A stretch of 64,000 bases of DNA from positions 1 through 64,000 of the forward strand of contig JBMONC010000063.1 of NCBI GenBank assembly GCA_049324875.1, read 5' to 3'. Positions within the stretch are counted from its first letter, which is position 1, and every line of letters starts with the position of its first letter. Below the pieces are notes generated by a model, which worked only from the letters and a program-made list of their open reading frames with translations, was not told where the DNA came from and searched no databases. The position numbers and the translations under genes were made by a program. The stretch is from JAWLHU01 sp049324875 (lineage in GTDB: Bacteria > Bacillota > Sulfobacillia > Symbiobacteriales > Symbiobacteriaceae). Below are positions 16,356 through 24,070 of the stretch, piece after piece.

Positions 16356-17294
16356 CTAGTACTCAAACCTCCGGGTCAGCACCTTGGACTGCACGATGGT
16401 CAGCACCAGGATGATGAAGAAGAGAATCACCGTCGTGGCCGAGGCGTAGGAGAGGTTGAAGGACTTGAAGGCCTCCTCATAGATGAAGAGCACCAGCGTC
16501 TTGGTGGAGTTGAGCGGCCCGCCGGCGCCCTGGCTGGACATGTTCAGCACCTCGGTGAAGACCTGCAGGTAGCGGATGGTGCCGGTCAGCGCCAGGAAGA
16601 CGATGGTGGGGTTGAGCAGCGGGAGGGTGATGTGCCAGAAGCGGCGCCAGGCGCCGGCGCCGTCGATCTCGGCCGCCTCGTAGAACTGCTGCGGGATCGA
16701 CTCCAGCCCCGCCAGGAAGATCACCATGGAGAAGCCGAGCCCCTGCCAGACGATGGCGGCGATGATCACGTAGATCGCCTGGGTGGGGCTGCCCAGCAGC
16801 TTCTGGGCCGGGAAGCCCAGCCCCAGCAGGATCTGGTTGAAGAGGCCGCCGTGCTCCTGCATGATCCAGCGCCAGACCCAGGCCACCGCCACCGAGGAGG
16901 TGACGTAGGGGATGAAGTAGAGCATCCGGAATACGCCCTGGAAGCGGTTGAGCCGCTGGATCAGCAGGGCGACACAGAGCCCGATGGTCAGCTGGGCCGG
17001 CACCCCCACCAGCACGTAGACGAACGTGTTGCGCAGCGACTGGTAGAAGACCTTGTCCTGGAACAGCTCCCGGTAGTTGGCCAGGCCGACCCAGGGCTGT
17101 TCCTCGCCGAGGATCTGCCAGTCGTACAGGCTGATCTGCATGGCGTAGAGGGTCGGCGCCATGCGGATGGTGACGAAGAAGAGCAGCGGGACCAGCAGGG
17201 CGCCCCAGGCCCAGAGCGCTCGCTTCTGGCTGAGGGTCATCCTCCTGACCGGCGTCGTCTGACGGGAAGGCTGCGGAACCGTTGCCAAGGCCAT
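16356..17294 (-). CDS. Carbohydrate ABC transporter permease (MalF/UgpA type)
   Basis: The product (312 aa from ATG 17294) has a short cytoplasmic N-terminus, six hydrophobic segments and the EAA motif YEAAEIDGAGAWRRF. It forms the heterodimeric channel with the MalG-type partner. The open frame extends 23 codons further upstream, but that stretch encodes an Arg/Pro-rich peptide and lies in a hairpin, so it is probably not translated. The chosen ATG has a G-rich tract very close upstream, so the exact start is uncertain. Confidence 0.87.
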   Translation of the reverse strand: MALATVPQPSRQTTPVRRMTLSQKRALWAWGALLVPLLFFVTIRMAPTLYAMQISLYDWQILGEEQPWVGLANYRELFQDKVFYQSLRNTFVYVLVGVPAQLTIGLCVALLIQRLNRFQGVFRMLYFIPYVTSSVAVAWVWRWIMQEHGGLFNQILLGLGFPAQKLLGSPTQAIYVIIAAIVWQGLGFSMVIFLAGLESIPQQFYEAAEIDGAGAWRRFWHITLPLLNPTIVFLALTGTIRYLQVFTEVLNMSSQGAGGPLNSTKTLVLFIYEEAFKSFNLSYASATTVILFFIILVLTIVQSKVLTRRFEY

Positions 17295-17325
17295 TCCCCC
17301 ATTTCGGCGCGTCCTTCGATCGGGG

Positions 17326-17360
17326 CGCGATTCCCCGGGCCGTGGGGGCCCGGGGAATCG
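17326..17360 (-). terminator. Intercistronic hairpin between binding protein and permease genes
   Basis: The 15-bp perfect arms GCGATTCCCCGGGCC and GGCCCGGGGAATCGC enclose a 5-nt loop and lack a T-run. Hairpins at this place in sugar ABC operons typically protect or attenuate, giving more binding protein than permease; that role is inferred. Confidence 0.7.
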
Positions 17361-17378
17361 CATCCGCTTCGGCCTGGT

Positions 17379-18695
17379 TTACTTCTTCTTGGCCCAGTAG
17401 TCGTCGAAGAGCTTCTGGACGGCGGCCTCGGCATCCTTCAGGGCCGCCTCGGGATCCTTGCCCTTCAGGATCACCTCATCCACGGCGTCGATCAGCGCCT
17501 GCCGGTCCTTCTTCTCGTCGACGAAGAAGGTGGCGTTGGCGTAGGGCAGCCCCTCGATGAAGCCCTTCAGCTTCGGATCGTTGGCGAACTTCTGGGCCAC
17601 CTCCGGCCGGGCCGGCAGCTCGCCGATGGCGTTGGTCCAGCGCTCCATCACGTCGGGCTGGGTCAGGAACTGCAGGAACTTGATCGCCGCCTGCTTCTTG
17701 GCGCCCTCGGCCTTGCGGGTGATGCCGTTGGCCCAGAAGGAGGACATGGTGTAGGGCTTGCCGTTGGGGCCGACCGGCAGCGGGGCGGAGGCCCAATTGA
17801 ACTTGACATCCTTCAGGGAGCCGACCCGGAAGGAGCCGTCCACGTTCATGGCCGCCTTGCCCGCCTTGAAGGCGGTGACGTCATCGGTCATGAAGCCGAT
17901 CTCGCCCACCTTGTGGACGGTCTGCAGCTCCACCCACCACTTGAAGGCCTTGATCCCCTCGGGGGAGGCCCAGCTGATCTTCTTGCCGTCGGCCGACTGC
18001 GGCTCGCCGCCGGCCTGCCGGATCAGCACCTCCCGGAACCAGTTGTGCCCCTGGCCGCCGGTGTTGAAGTAGAAGCCCACCTGCTGCAGCTGGCCGTTGG
18101 CGTCCCGCTTGGTGGTCTTCTTGGCGTACTCCACCAGCTCGTCCCAGGTCCTGGGCGGGCCGGGGATGTTGGCCTCCTTCAGCAGGTCCTCGTTGTAGAG
18201 CATCGCCAGGGTGCGGACGGCGGTGGGGAGGACATAGTACTTGCCGTCCATCTTGGCCGCCTTGACCAGGCTGAAGAACTCCTTCTCGATGGTCGCTGGC
18301 GGGAAGGCATCCTCGGGGAGCGGCTGCAGGTAGCCGGAGTCGACGTAGAGCGGCAGCCAGCCGTAGTAGAGGTTGATCACGTCGGGGCCGCGGCCGGCGG
18401 AGACGGTGGCGGCCACCTTCTCGTTGTACTGCTCATAGGGGAAGGTGACGTGCTTGACGGTGATGTTGGGGTTCTTTTGCTGGAACTCGGCGATCAGCTC
18501 GTCCATCAGCTTCTTCTTGGAGGCGAAGTCGTACTGCCAGTACTCGATCTCGACCTTCTCTTCAGCCTTGGGCTGGGCCGTGTTGTTCTCGGTCTTGGCG
18601 GGTTCCTGCGCCGATTTGGTGCCCCCGCCGCAGGCGGCCAGCACCAGGGAGAGCGCCAACAGTGTGCCCAGGAGTGCCGCAAACCTCTTCTTCAT
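17379..18695 (-). CDS. Extracellular solute-binding lipoprotein of the sugar ABC transporter
   Basis: A 438-aa family 1 extracellular solute-binding protein. It has a lipoprotein signal (MKKRFAALLGTLLALSLVLAAC in essence: basic start, hydrophobic core, LAAC lipobox), a Gly/Ser/Glu-rich linker and a two-lobe body starting VEIEYWQYDF. Aromatic residues that could stack on sugars are frequent (YYGWLPLY, NTGGQGHNWF). After lipidation it would sit on the outer face of the membrane and deliver ligand to the two permeases. The ATG follows GGGGGTA at 7 nt. The substrate cannot be told from sequence, and there is no glycosidase or sugar kinase in the operon to help. Confidence 0.9.
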   Translation of the reverse strand: MKKRFAALLGTLLALSLVLAACGGGTKSAQEPAKTENNTAQPKAEEKVEIEYWQYDFASKKKLMDELIAEFQQKNPNITVKHVTFPYEQYNEKVAATVSAGRGPDVINLYYGWLPLYVDSGYLQPLPEDAFPPATIEKEFFSLVKAAKMDGKYYVLPTAVRTLAMLYNEDLLKEANIPGPPRTWDELVEYAKKTTKRDANGQLQQVGFYFNTGGQGHNWFREVLIRQAGGEPQSADGKKISWASPEGIKAFKWWVELQTVHKVGEIGFMTDDVTAFKAGKAAMNVDGSFRVGSLKDVKFNWASAPLPVGPNGKPYTMSSFWANGITRKAEGAKKQAAIKFLQFLTQPDVMERWTNAIGELPARPEVAQKFANDPKLKGFIEGLPYANATFFVDEKKDRQALIDAVDEVILKGKDPEAALKDAEAAVQKLFDDYWAKKK

Positions 18696-18742
18696 CCCTC
18701 TACCCCCTGTCTGTGTTCTACAAACCCCGGTGCCGGAGCCGC

Positions 18743-20215
18743 CTATCCCTGCAGCAGGGAGAGTGCATCCGAGAGCATCAGGGATCGTGCCCTGTTCTGG
18801 GCCTCCCGCCGGGCGGTAACCGCGGCCTTCGCCTGCTCCACAGCCCCGCCGGCCGCCTGGAGCGCCCGCCGGACCTCCCGGGGGGCCGGTCCCCCCACCA
18901 CCGCCCGCCGCTCCACGAAGTGGCGGGGGTCGATCGCCCGGCGGAATCCCTCCTCGGTCAGCCCGGTGGGGCGACCGAGAACCGCCTGCGCCGCTGTGTT
19001 TAGTTCGACGAGTGAAGCATCGGGCAGGGTACGCTGTTCCGATCGGAGCACCTGGACAAACCGGCTCACAACGTGGTGCGCCTGGCGGAAGGGGATCTGC
19101 TCCTCCCGCACCAGGGTGTCGGCCAGCTCGGTCACCACCGAGAAGCCCTCCCGGGCCCGGGCCTCCAGGAGCGCCGTGTTGAAGGAAAGCTTGGCGAGGA
19201 TCTCGGGCAGCAGGTCCAGCGCCCGCCGGGCCTCCTCCACCGCCTCCTCCAGCAGGGGCTGGAGGTCATCCCCCACGTCGTTGATGTCCCCCAGCGGGAC
19301 GTTGTGGGCCAGGGGGAAGAGGGCGCCGGCCCGGCCCATCAGCCGGCTGAGGACCGCCCGCAGGTGCTCGATCGCCACCGGGTTTCGTTTCTGTGGCATG
19401 ATGCTCGATACCTGCACCAGGCTGTCGTCCAGCCGGAGAATATCAAACTCGTTGGTGGCCCAGAGCAGCAGGTCGGTGGTGAAGCGGCTCAGGTTGGAGC
19501 CCATCACCGCCAGGGCGGAGGCCGCCTCCAGCATGTGATCGGAGGCGGAGACGGCGTCGTAGGCGTTCTCCACCAGCCCCTCGAAGCCGAGCCAGCGGGC
19601 CACCAGCTCCCGGTCGATGGGAAAGCCGGTGGTGGTCAGGGCGGCGGCCCCCATGGGGGAGCGGTTGACCCGGCTGTAGAGCGCCAGGAGCCGCTCGGTG
19701 TCCCGGGCCAGATTCCCCTCCACCGCCAGCAGGTAGTGGGCCAGGGTGGTGGGCTGCGCCTGCTGGTTGTGGGTGTGGGCGACCATCACCGTCTCGGCAT
19801 GCTGCCCGGCCAGGGTGAGGACGGCGCTCCGGGCGGCGAGGAGCCGGTCCAGCAGGTCGAGCAGGTCCTGCCGGAGCGCCATCCGGAAGATGGCGGCATC
19901 CAGGTCGTTGCGGCTGAAGGCGACGTGCAAGTGGCCTGCCGTCTCCGCCCCCACCGTTTGCTCCACCTGCGCCTCGATCAGGAAGAAGAGGTCTTCGTAG
20001 GTGGGGTCGTACCCCTGCTGGGGCGGGCTCTCCATCCGGTCGAGGAGCGCCCGGGTCAGGGCCCGGGCCGCCTCCGCCGGGATGATGGCGCAGCGGTTCA
20101 GCATCAGGGTGTGGGCCAGGTTGACCTCCATGATCGACCGGTAGAAGCGGCGCTTGGCCACCTCGAAGCAGGGGGAGAGGATCTGGTGAACGTAGACCCG
20201 CGAGCGGTTGGGCAT
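18743..20215 (-). CDS. Argininosuccinate lyase family protein in a sugar ABC operon
   Basis: A 490-aa member of the fumarase/aspartase superfamily closest to ArgH. Signature pieces are FSRNDLDAA (like the SRND of ArgH), HTHNQQAQP (region of the catalytic His) and the mobile loop SSIMPQKRNP with the catalytic Ser. The N-terminal WGGRF motif of ordinary ArgH is missing; the protein begins MPNRSRVYVHQILSPC. No other arginine genes are nearby. It lies between the ROK repressor gene and the binding-protein gene with gaps of 45 and 47 bp, so it is probably co-transcribed with the transporter and may act on the imported compound. The reaction is therefore left open. Confidence 0.75.
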   Translation of the reverse strand: MPNRSRVYVHQILSPCFEVAKRRFYRSIMEVNLAHTLMLNRCAIIPAEAARALTRALLDRMESPPQQGYDPTYEDLFFLIEAQVEQTVGAETAGHLHVAFSRNDLDAAIFRMALRQDLLDLLDRLLAARSAVLTLAGQHAETVMVAHTHNQQAQPTTLAHYLLAVEGNLARDTERLLALYSRVNRSPMGAAALTTTGFPIDRELVARWLGFEGLVENAYDAVSASDHMLEAASALAVMGSNLSRFTTDLLLWATNEFDILRLDDSLVQVSSIMPQKRNPVAIEHLRAVLSRLMGRAGALFPLAHNVPLGDINDVGDDLQPLLEEAVEEARRALDLLPEILAKLSFNTALLEARAREGFSVVTELADTLVREEQIPFRQAHHVVSRFVQVLRSEQRTLPDASLVELNTAAQAVLGRPTGLTEEGFRRAIDPRHFVERRAVVGGPAPREVRRALQAAGGAVEQAKAAVTARREAQNRARSLMLSDALSLLQG

Positions 20216-20260
20216 AGGAAAGACTCCCTTACTCGATGTAGGGGACCCGGGGGCGTCCGG

Positions 20261-21439
20261 TCAGACCTCGACCAGGACCGATCGCCGGTTGGCCTCCAGC
20301 ACCAGGGCGACCCCGCCCAGCACCCCGGCCTCCTCCTTCAGCTCCGAGAGGCGGATGTGGGGCGGGTAGGGGGCCAGCCGCTCCACCACCGCGCGGATGG
20401 GCTCCAGCAGCAGGTGAGCCGACCGCATCACCCCGCCGGTCAGGATCACCAGTTCGGGGTCCAGCAGGCAGGCCATGTTGGCGATGGCCAGCCCCAGGTG
20501 CTCGGCGGTCTCCAGGACCACCCGCCGGGCCGCCTCGTTGCCCGACTCCGCCAGCCGCATCACCTCGGGGGCGTCCACGGGGAAGCCCAGGGCCTCGCTG
20601 CCCCGCCGGGCGATGCCGGGGCCGGCCGCCTCCTGCTCCAGGAAGCCGTAGGCGGTTCGGCCGGGCCGGGGGCGGCCCAGGAGATCCCGGCTGGTGGCCA
20701 TGTAGCCCACCTCGCCGGCGGCGTCGTGGCTGCCGCGGTAGAGCTGCCCCTCCAGGAGGACGGCGCAGCCGATGCCGGTGCCCACCGCCATGCAGAGGGC
20801 GTTGCGCACCTCCCGGGCGGCGCCGAACCAGCGCTCGCCCAGCAGGATCGTGTTGGCGTCGTTGTCCAGGTAGACGGGGAGGTCGAACTCCTCCTCCAGC
20901 TTACGGCCCAGGGGGAAATCGCTCCAGCCAAGGTTGGGGGAGAGGGTGACCACGCCGTTCTCCAGGCTGGTGACCCCCGGCACCCCCAGCCCGATGCCCC
21001 GGATGGGCACGCCGGGCGGAGCCTGGGCGAGGAGGGAGCGGATCAGGGCCACCAGCCGCTGGTAGGGCTCCTCCGGCCCCTCCTCCCGGCGGATGGTCTG
21101 CCGGGTGATCACCCGCCCCGCCAGGTTGGCCAGGCCGCCGGCCATCTTGCTCCCGCCGGCGTCGATCCCGACCACCAGGGCGGCGTCAGGGTTGAATTCG
21201 TAGAGCAGCGGCTTCCGGCCGCCGCTGGAGGCGCCCAGCCCCACGGTCTGGATCGCCCCCTGGGCGATCAGCGAGTCCAGCAGGGCGGTGACGGTGGGCT
21301 GGGTCAGGCCGCTCCGCCTGGCGATCTCGGTGCGGGAGAGCGGCCCCAGGTCGCGCACCAGCCGGAGCACGGTGCCCTCGTTGATGGCCTTCATCAACTG
21401 TGCGTTGCCACGGGAGAGACCGCTGACAGGGGGTTTCAT
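20261..21439 (-). CDS. ROK family transcriptional repressor (XylR/NagC type)
   Basis: The product is 392 aa from ATG 21439 (GGCGGAG upstream). An N-terminal winged helix (residues ~15-75, LSRTEIARRSGLTQPTVTALLDSL) precedes a ROK domain with the ATP-binding-like segment VVGIDAGGSKM and the sugar-binding-region motif GVPGVTSLENG. The usual ROK cysteine-rich zinc motif (CxCGxxGC) is replaced by a segment reading YGFLEQEAAGPGI, so a structural zinc is probably absent. It is first in the operon and most likely represses it until a sugar or derivative binds. Palindromic ACTTTT/AAAAGT sites lie in its leader. Confidence 0.87.
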   Translation of the reverse strand: MKPPVSGLSRGNAQLMKAINEGTVLRLVRDLGPLSRTEIARRSGLTQPTVTALLDSLIAQGAIQTVGLGASSGGRKPLLYEFNPDAALVVGIDAGGSKMAGGLANLAGRVITRQTIRREEGPEEPYQRLVALIRSLLAQAPPGVPIRGIGLGVPGVTSLENGVVTLSPNLGWSDFPLGRKLEEEFDLPVYLDNDANTILLGERWFGAAREVRNALCMAVGTGIGCAVLLEGQLYRGSHDAAGEVGYMATSRDLLGRPRPGRTAYGFLEQEAAGPGIARRGSEALGFPVDAPEVMRLAESGNEAARRVVLETAEHLGLAIANMACLLDPELVILTGGVMRSAHLLLEPIRAVVERLAPYPPHIRLSELKEEAGVLGGVALVLEANRRSVLVEV

Positions 21440-21463
21440 CTGCGTCTCCGCCTTCCACGGTGG

Positions 21464-21502
21464 AAACTTTTGAAGGGACTTTTGAAAAGTTCTTTGGAAA
21501 GT
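21464..21502 (-). promoter_or_regulatory. Candidate operator of the ROK repressor
   Basis: The 13-bp palindrome ACTTTTGAAAAGT (21478-21490) is flanked by related half-sites (AACTTTTGAAG and CTTTGGAAAGT), with TTTTGAA recurring at 14 bp. It lies between the promoter and the ROK start codon, where a repressor would block transcription. Confidence 0.55.
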
Positions 21503-21553
21503 CCCCGGACTCCTTCCGGGGCTGTCATGCTCGGAGCAAGAACTTTCCTGAAC

Positions 21554-21582
21554 ATAATAGACTTGGCCCCCGGTTACATCAA
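21554..21582 (-). promoter_or_regulatory. Sigma-A-type promoter of the ROK/ABC operon
   Basis: On the minus strand, TTGATG and TATTAT are separated by exactly 17 bp, placing the start site ~108 nt before the ROK gene. Confidence 0.7.
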
Positions 21583-21641
21583 GGATTTCGATTATTAGTG
21601 TAGAATAAGTGATGTATGTCGACCAAGGGAGGGCATTTCTT

Positions 21642-22976
21642 ATGAAGCGCGCCTGGGTCCTGCTCCCGATCATGCTTCTGCTCCTGGCCAGCATGGGCGC
21701 CTCGCTGACCCAGGCGGCCACCGGGACCGGGGAGCCGGCCGCCAGGGCTCCCCTCGCGGTGAACGAGGAGGAGCTGCCGTCGATCGCCATCTCCCTCGAT
21801 GGGGTGGAGCTGGAGGGCTTCGCCCTGGTCAGGCCGCTCGCGGTGAGGCTGCCGCTGGTGGAGGCGACCTGCAGCCCGGACGGGATTTGCACCGGGGATC
21901 TGCAGCTTGCCATCGATGACCTGGACGCTGCGGCCGGCAGCCTGACCGACAAGGCCCGTCACGACACGGCCAAGAATGCGATCGGGAACATCCGGGCGCT
22001 GGCGGCCGAGTTGAACGGGGTCCTGGAGGTGCCCGAGGCCGACCCGGAGGGGTCGATGGAGCGGCTTTACGCGCCGGGGCAGCCGACCTATGGCAACATC
22101 ACCCTGGAGCGGGCGCTGACGGGGGACACCTCCCTGCACGGCTGGTTCAACGAGACCTCCAAGGGCCAGAACATCCGCAAGTCGATCTCGATCATCATGC
22201 GTGATCGGAACCGCAATGAGACGGCCCGCTACAACCTGTTCGAGTGCTGGCCGGTCCAGTGGAGGGTCAGCTCCCGGGACGGCCACCTGGTGGAGGAGAT
22301 CACCTTTGTGGCGGAGCGGCTCGAGCGGGCGGCGGGCAGCGCGGACGGCGGCGGCGGGAGGCCTTCGGCTGTGACCGCCCTGCTGGAGGCGGACGGGAAG
22401 CCGCTGGGCAGCTTCGAGCTGGGCGGCCCGGTCGGCGGGCGGATCCGGTGGGGCGACGGCGACTGCGACGACACCGACTCCTGCACCGTCGACGGGGTGG
22501 ACGATGACTGCGATGGGGTTATGGAGTGCGCCCCGGACCGCCCGGTCACCTGCGGCGACGGCGCCTGCGTCGCTCCGGTGCTGGCGGCGCTGGATGCGCT
22601 CGAGGAGCAGGTGGCGGGGATCGGGGACCGGGCGAAGCACGACATCGCCATGAACGCCATCCGGAACATGAAGGCGCGGATGGCCGAGGTGGAGAGCAAC
22701 CTGGAGGGCGCCCGTCGGCCGGGGCGGACGAAGTACGCGAACATCGTCCTGAAGCGGGGGCTGAGCGGCGATGCCAGAGCAGCCCAGTGGATGAGCTTCG
22801 CCGCAGCGGGAGAGCCGTGGAAGCGGAACCTGACCATGCGGCTCCTGGGGCAGGACGGCAAGGAGATCACCCGGTTCGACATGGGGGGCGGTCCGGTCCT
22901 GTACAGCCTGGCTCCCGGCGAGGACGGGCTGATCGAGACGCTGGAGGTCCGGGTGGACCGCATTGAGATGAAGTAA
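21642..22976 (+). CDS. Exported protein with two tail-tube (T4 gp19-like) domains, each with a Cys/helical insert
   Basis: The 444-aa product has a signal peptide (residues 1-26, hydrophobic core VLLPIMLLLLASMGA). Two domains resemble contractile-tail tube proteins of the T4 gp19/Afp1 family. Domain A (about 46-72 plus 147-228) contains PTYGNITLERALTGD and YNLFECWPVQW. Domain B (about 243-272 plus 358-442) contains PGRTKYANIVLKRGLSGD. In each the early loop is replaced by a ~75-85-residue insert. The inserts share a short Cys pair (CSPDGIC; CGDGAC) and a helix (ARHDTAKNAIGNI; AKHDIAMNAIRNM). Insert B also has a MopE-like acidic Cys motif (DGDCDDTDSC, DDDCDG). ATG follows AAGGGAGGG. Export of tube-like domains is unusual; function unknown, perhaps linked to the nearby injection system. 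Confidence 0.8.
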   Translation: MKRAWVLLPIMLLLLASMGASLTQAATGTGEPAARAPLAVNEEELPSIAISLDGVELEGFALVRPLAVRLPLVEATCSPDGICTGDLQLAIDDLDAAAGSLTDKARHDTAKNAIGNIRALAAELNGVLEVPEADPEGSMERLYAPGQPTYGNITLERALTGDTSLHGWFNETSKGQNIRKSISIIMRDRNRNETARYNLFECWPVQWRVSSRDGHLVEEITFVAERLERAAGSADGGGGRPSAVTALLEADGKPLGSFELGGPVGGRIRWGDGDCDDTDSCTVDGVDDDCDGVMECAPDRPVTCGDGACVAPVLAALDALEEQVAGIGDRAKHDIAMNAIRNMKARMAEVESNLEGARRPGRTKYANIVLKRGLSGDARAAQWMSFAAAGEPWKRNLTMRLLGQDGKEITRFDMGGGPVLYSLAPGEDGLIETLEVRVDRIEMK

Positions 22977-22980
22977 CGCA

Positions 22981-23014
22981 AGACCCCACCATCCGCAGTC
23001 GGGTGGTGGGGTCT
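22981..23014. terminator. Hairpin after the tube-like exported protein gene
   Basis: AGACCCCACC and GGTGGGGTCT form a 10-bp outer stem immediately after the stop codon. A clear T-run is absent on the plus strand. Confidence 0.6.
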
Positions 23015-23114
23015 CGCCTGTTCATGTCGCCCATCGGGATGGAACATTGTGCCACCGCTCAGGTCCGCATCAAGACGGAGAAGGTCCTGGCCCGGTTATT
23101 GGCGGCCCATCGGG

Positions 23115-23723
23115 TCACCGCCTGCAGTGGATGCGGGTGATCTTCCAGCGGTCGCCGGTGCGGATCAGGTAGACCTCCATCTCCGACCAGCGCTTCTCCC
23201 CGTCCCAGGGGCCGTGGTAGGCCATCAGGGCGGCCTCGGTGCCGACGATGTCCGCCGGACCGACGATCACCCCGTCGGCGATGTTCTGGGCGCAGAGGAA
23301 GAGGTCGAGGCCGGGCTGGTGGGTCTCCCGCCACTCCTTCAGCTTGGCCTCGACCGTGGCGATCCAGCCGGGGTGGAGGTCGTCGGCGTTCCGGTAGGTC
23401 CCATCGGCGATCGGGCTGCCCTGGGTCTTGCTCTGGTTCATGTACCAGTCGAAAAACCCCTGGGCCAGGGCTTCCGGGGTGCCGGGCAGCCACTGCTGCC
23501 GGACCACCGGCTCCAGGGGCTTGGGGACGGGTGCGGGGACGGGCTGGGTTGTGCTCGGCTGGGCTGTGATGGGCTGGGCCATGCCGGGCTCGGTCCTGGC
23601 AGGGGCCTGGGCCTGGGTCTGGGGCGGCCCCCCGGGCGGCGGGGGCGAGGCCGTCCGGCCGCACCCGGCCAGGAGCACCGCCACAGCCAACAGAGTGGCC
23701 AGGAGCTTTGCGGAGGGGGTCAT
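23115..23723 (-). CDS. Hypothetical lipoprotein, 202 aa
   Basis: A lipoprotein signal (MTPSAKLLATLLAVAVLLAGC, lipobox LAGC) is followed by a Pro/Gln/Thr-rich linker of ~50 residues. A C-terminal domain of ~125 residues contains QGFFDWYMNQSKTQG, a pattern like DUF3828/NTF2-type lipoproteins, and ends in VYLIRTGDRWKITRIHCRR. It is predicted to be membrane-anchored on the outside. The gene is monocistronic, between the tube-like exported protein (convergent) and the inverted-repeat elements. No link to the injection system is shown other than proximity. Confidence 0.7.
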   Translation of the reverse strand: MTPSAKLLATLLAVAVLLAGCGRTASPPPPGGPPQTQAQAPARTEPGMAQPITAQPSTTQPVPAPVPKPLEPVVRQQWLPGTPEALAQGFFDWYMNQSKTQGSPIADGTYRNADDLHPGWIATVEAKLKEWRETHQPGLDLFLCAQNIADGVIVGPADIVGTEAALMAYHGPWDGEKRWSEMEVYLIRTGDRWKITRIHCRR

Positions 23724-23873
23724 GGTTCATTACGCCTGCCTTATCCAAGATTTCCGTGGGGTTCACCCTCCTCAACGGCTGGTCCGGCGGAAGGATGCGG
23801 ACCATCTGCTTAAAACTTTCTGATGTTGGACATGTATCACTTGTATGGAGCGGTCTCCACCTGCGGAAAAGGC

Positions 23874-23935
23874 GAGATCTGTGAGCTTTTTCCGACCAGC
23901 AGATGTGGTCTGCCGGGTAAAAACTCACAGATCTC
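23874..23935. repeat. Inverted-repeat element, copy 1
   Basis: Left arm GAGATCTGTGAGCTTTTT (23874-23891) faces right arm AAAAACTCACAGATCTC (23919-23935). The 27-nt centre contains a small GACCA/TGGTC stem. The arms recur in copy 2, about 136 bp away. Confidence 0.85.
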
Positions 23936-24012
23936 CTGGTGGAGTGCCTGTATTGGGCCTGGAGGTAGGTATTTGGGCTGATTTTGGCGGCTAGATGGCG
24001 AATGGCCGGGGC

Positions 24013-24070
24013 GATCTGTGAGCTTTTACTCGCCTGTTACTCGGTCTTCCGGGGAAAAATCTCACAGATC
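24013..24070. repeat. Inverted-repeat element, copy 2, touching the stop of the last injection-system gene
   Basis: Left arm GATCTGTGAGCTTTT (24013-24027) faces right arm AAAAATCTCACAGATC (24055-24070). The centre differs from copy 1. The right arm abuts the TGA of the minus-strand gene ending at 24071, so it may double as that operon's 3' end structure. Confidence 0.85.

Larger units (their letters stand above)
23724..24070. other. Non-coding interval between the lipoprotein gene and the injection-system operon
   Basis: I see no gene in these 347 bp. The interval holds two inverted-repeat elements, listed separately, and the probable promoter region of the minus-strand lipoprotein gene. No clear -35/-10 pair was picked out. 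Confidence 0.6.

Noticed and set aside
15132..19538. A 1468-codon open frame on the plus strand
   Set aside because: It runs antisense to the transporter and lyase genes, encodes an Arg/His/Gly/Asp-rich sequence without domains, and is expected from the GC-rich third positions of the real genes.
23874..24070. CRISPR array
   Set aside because: Only two units, arms in inverted and not direct orientation, no cas genes, and each unit is a self-complementary element.
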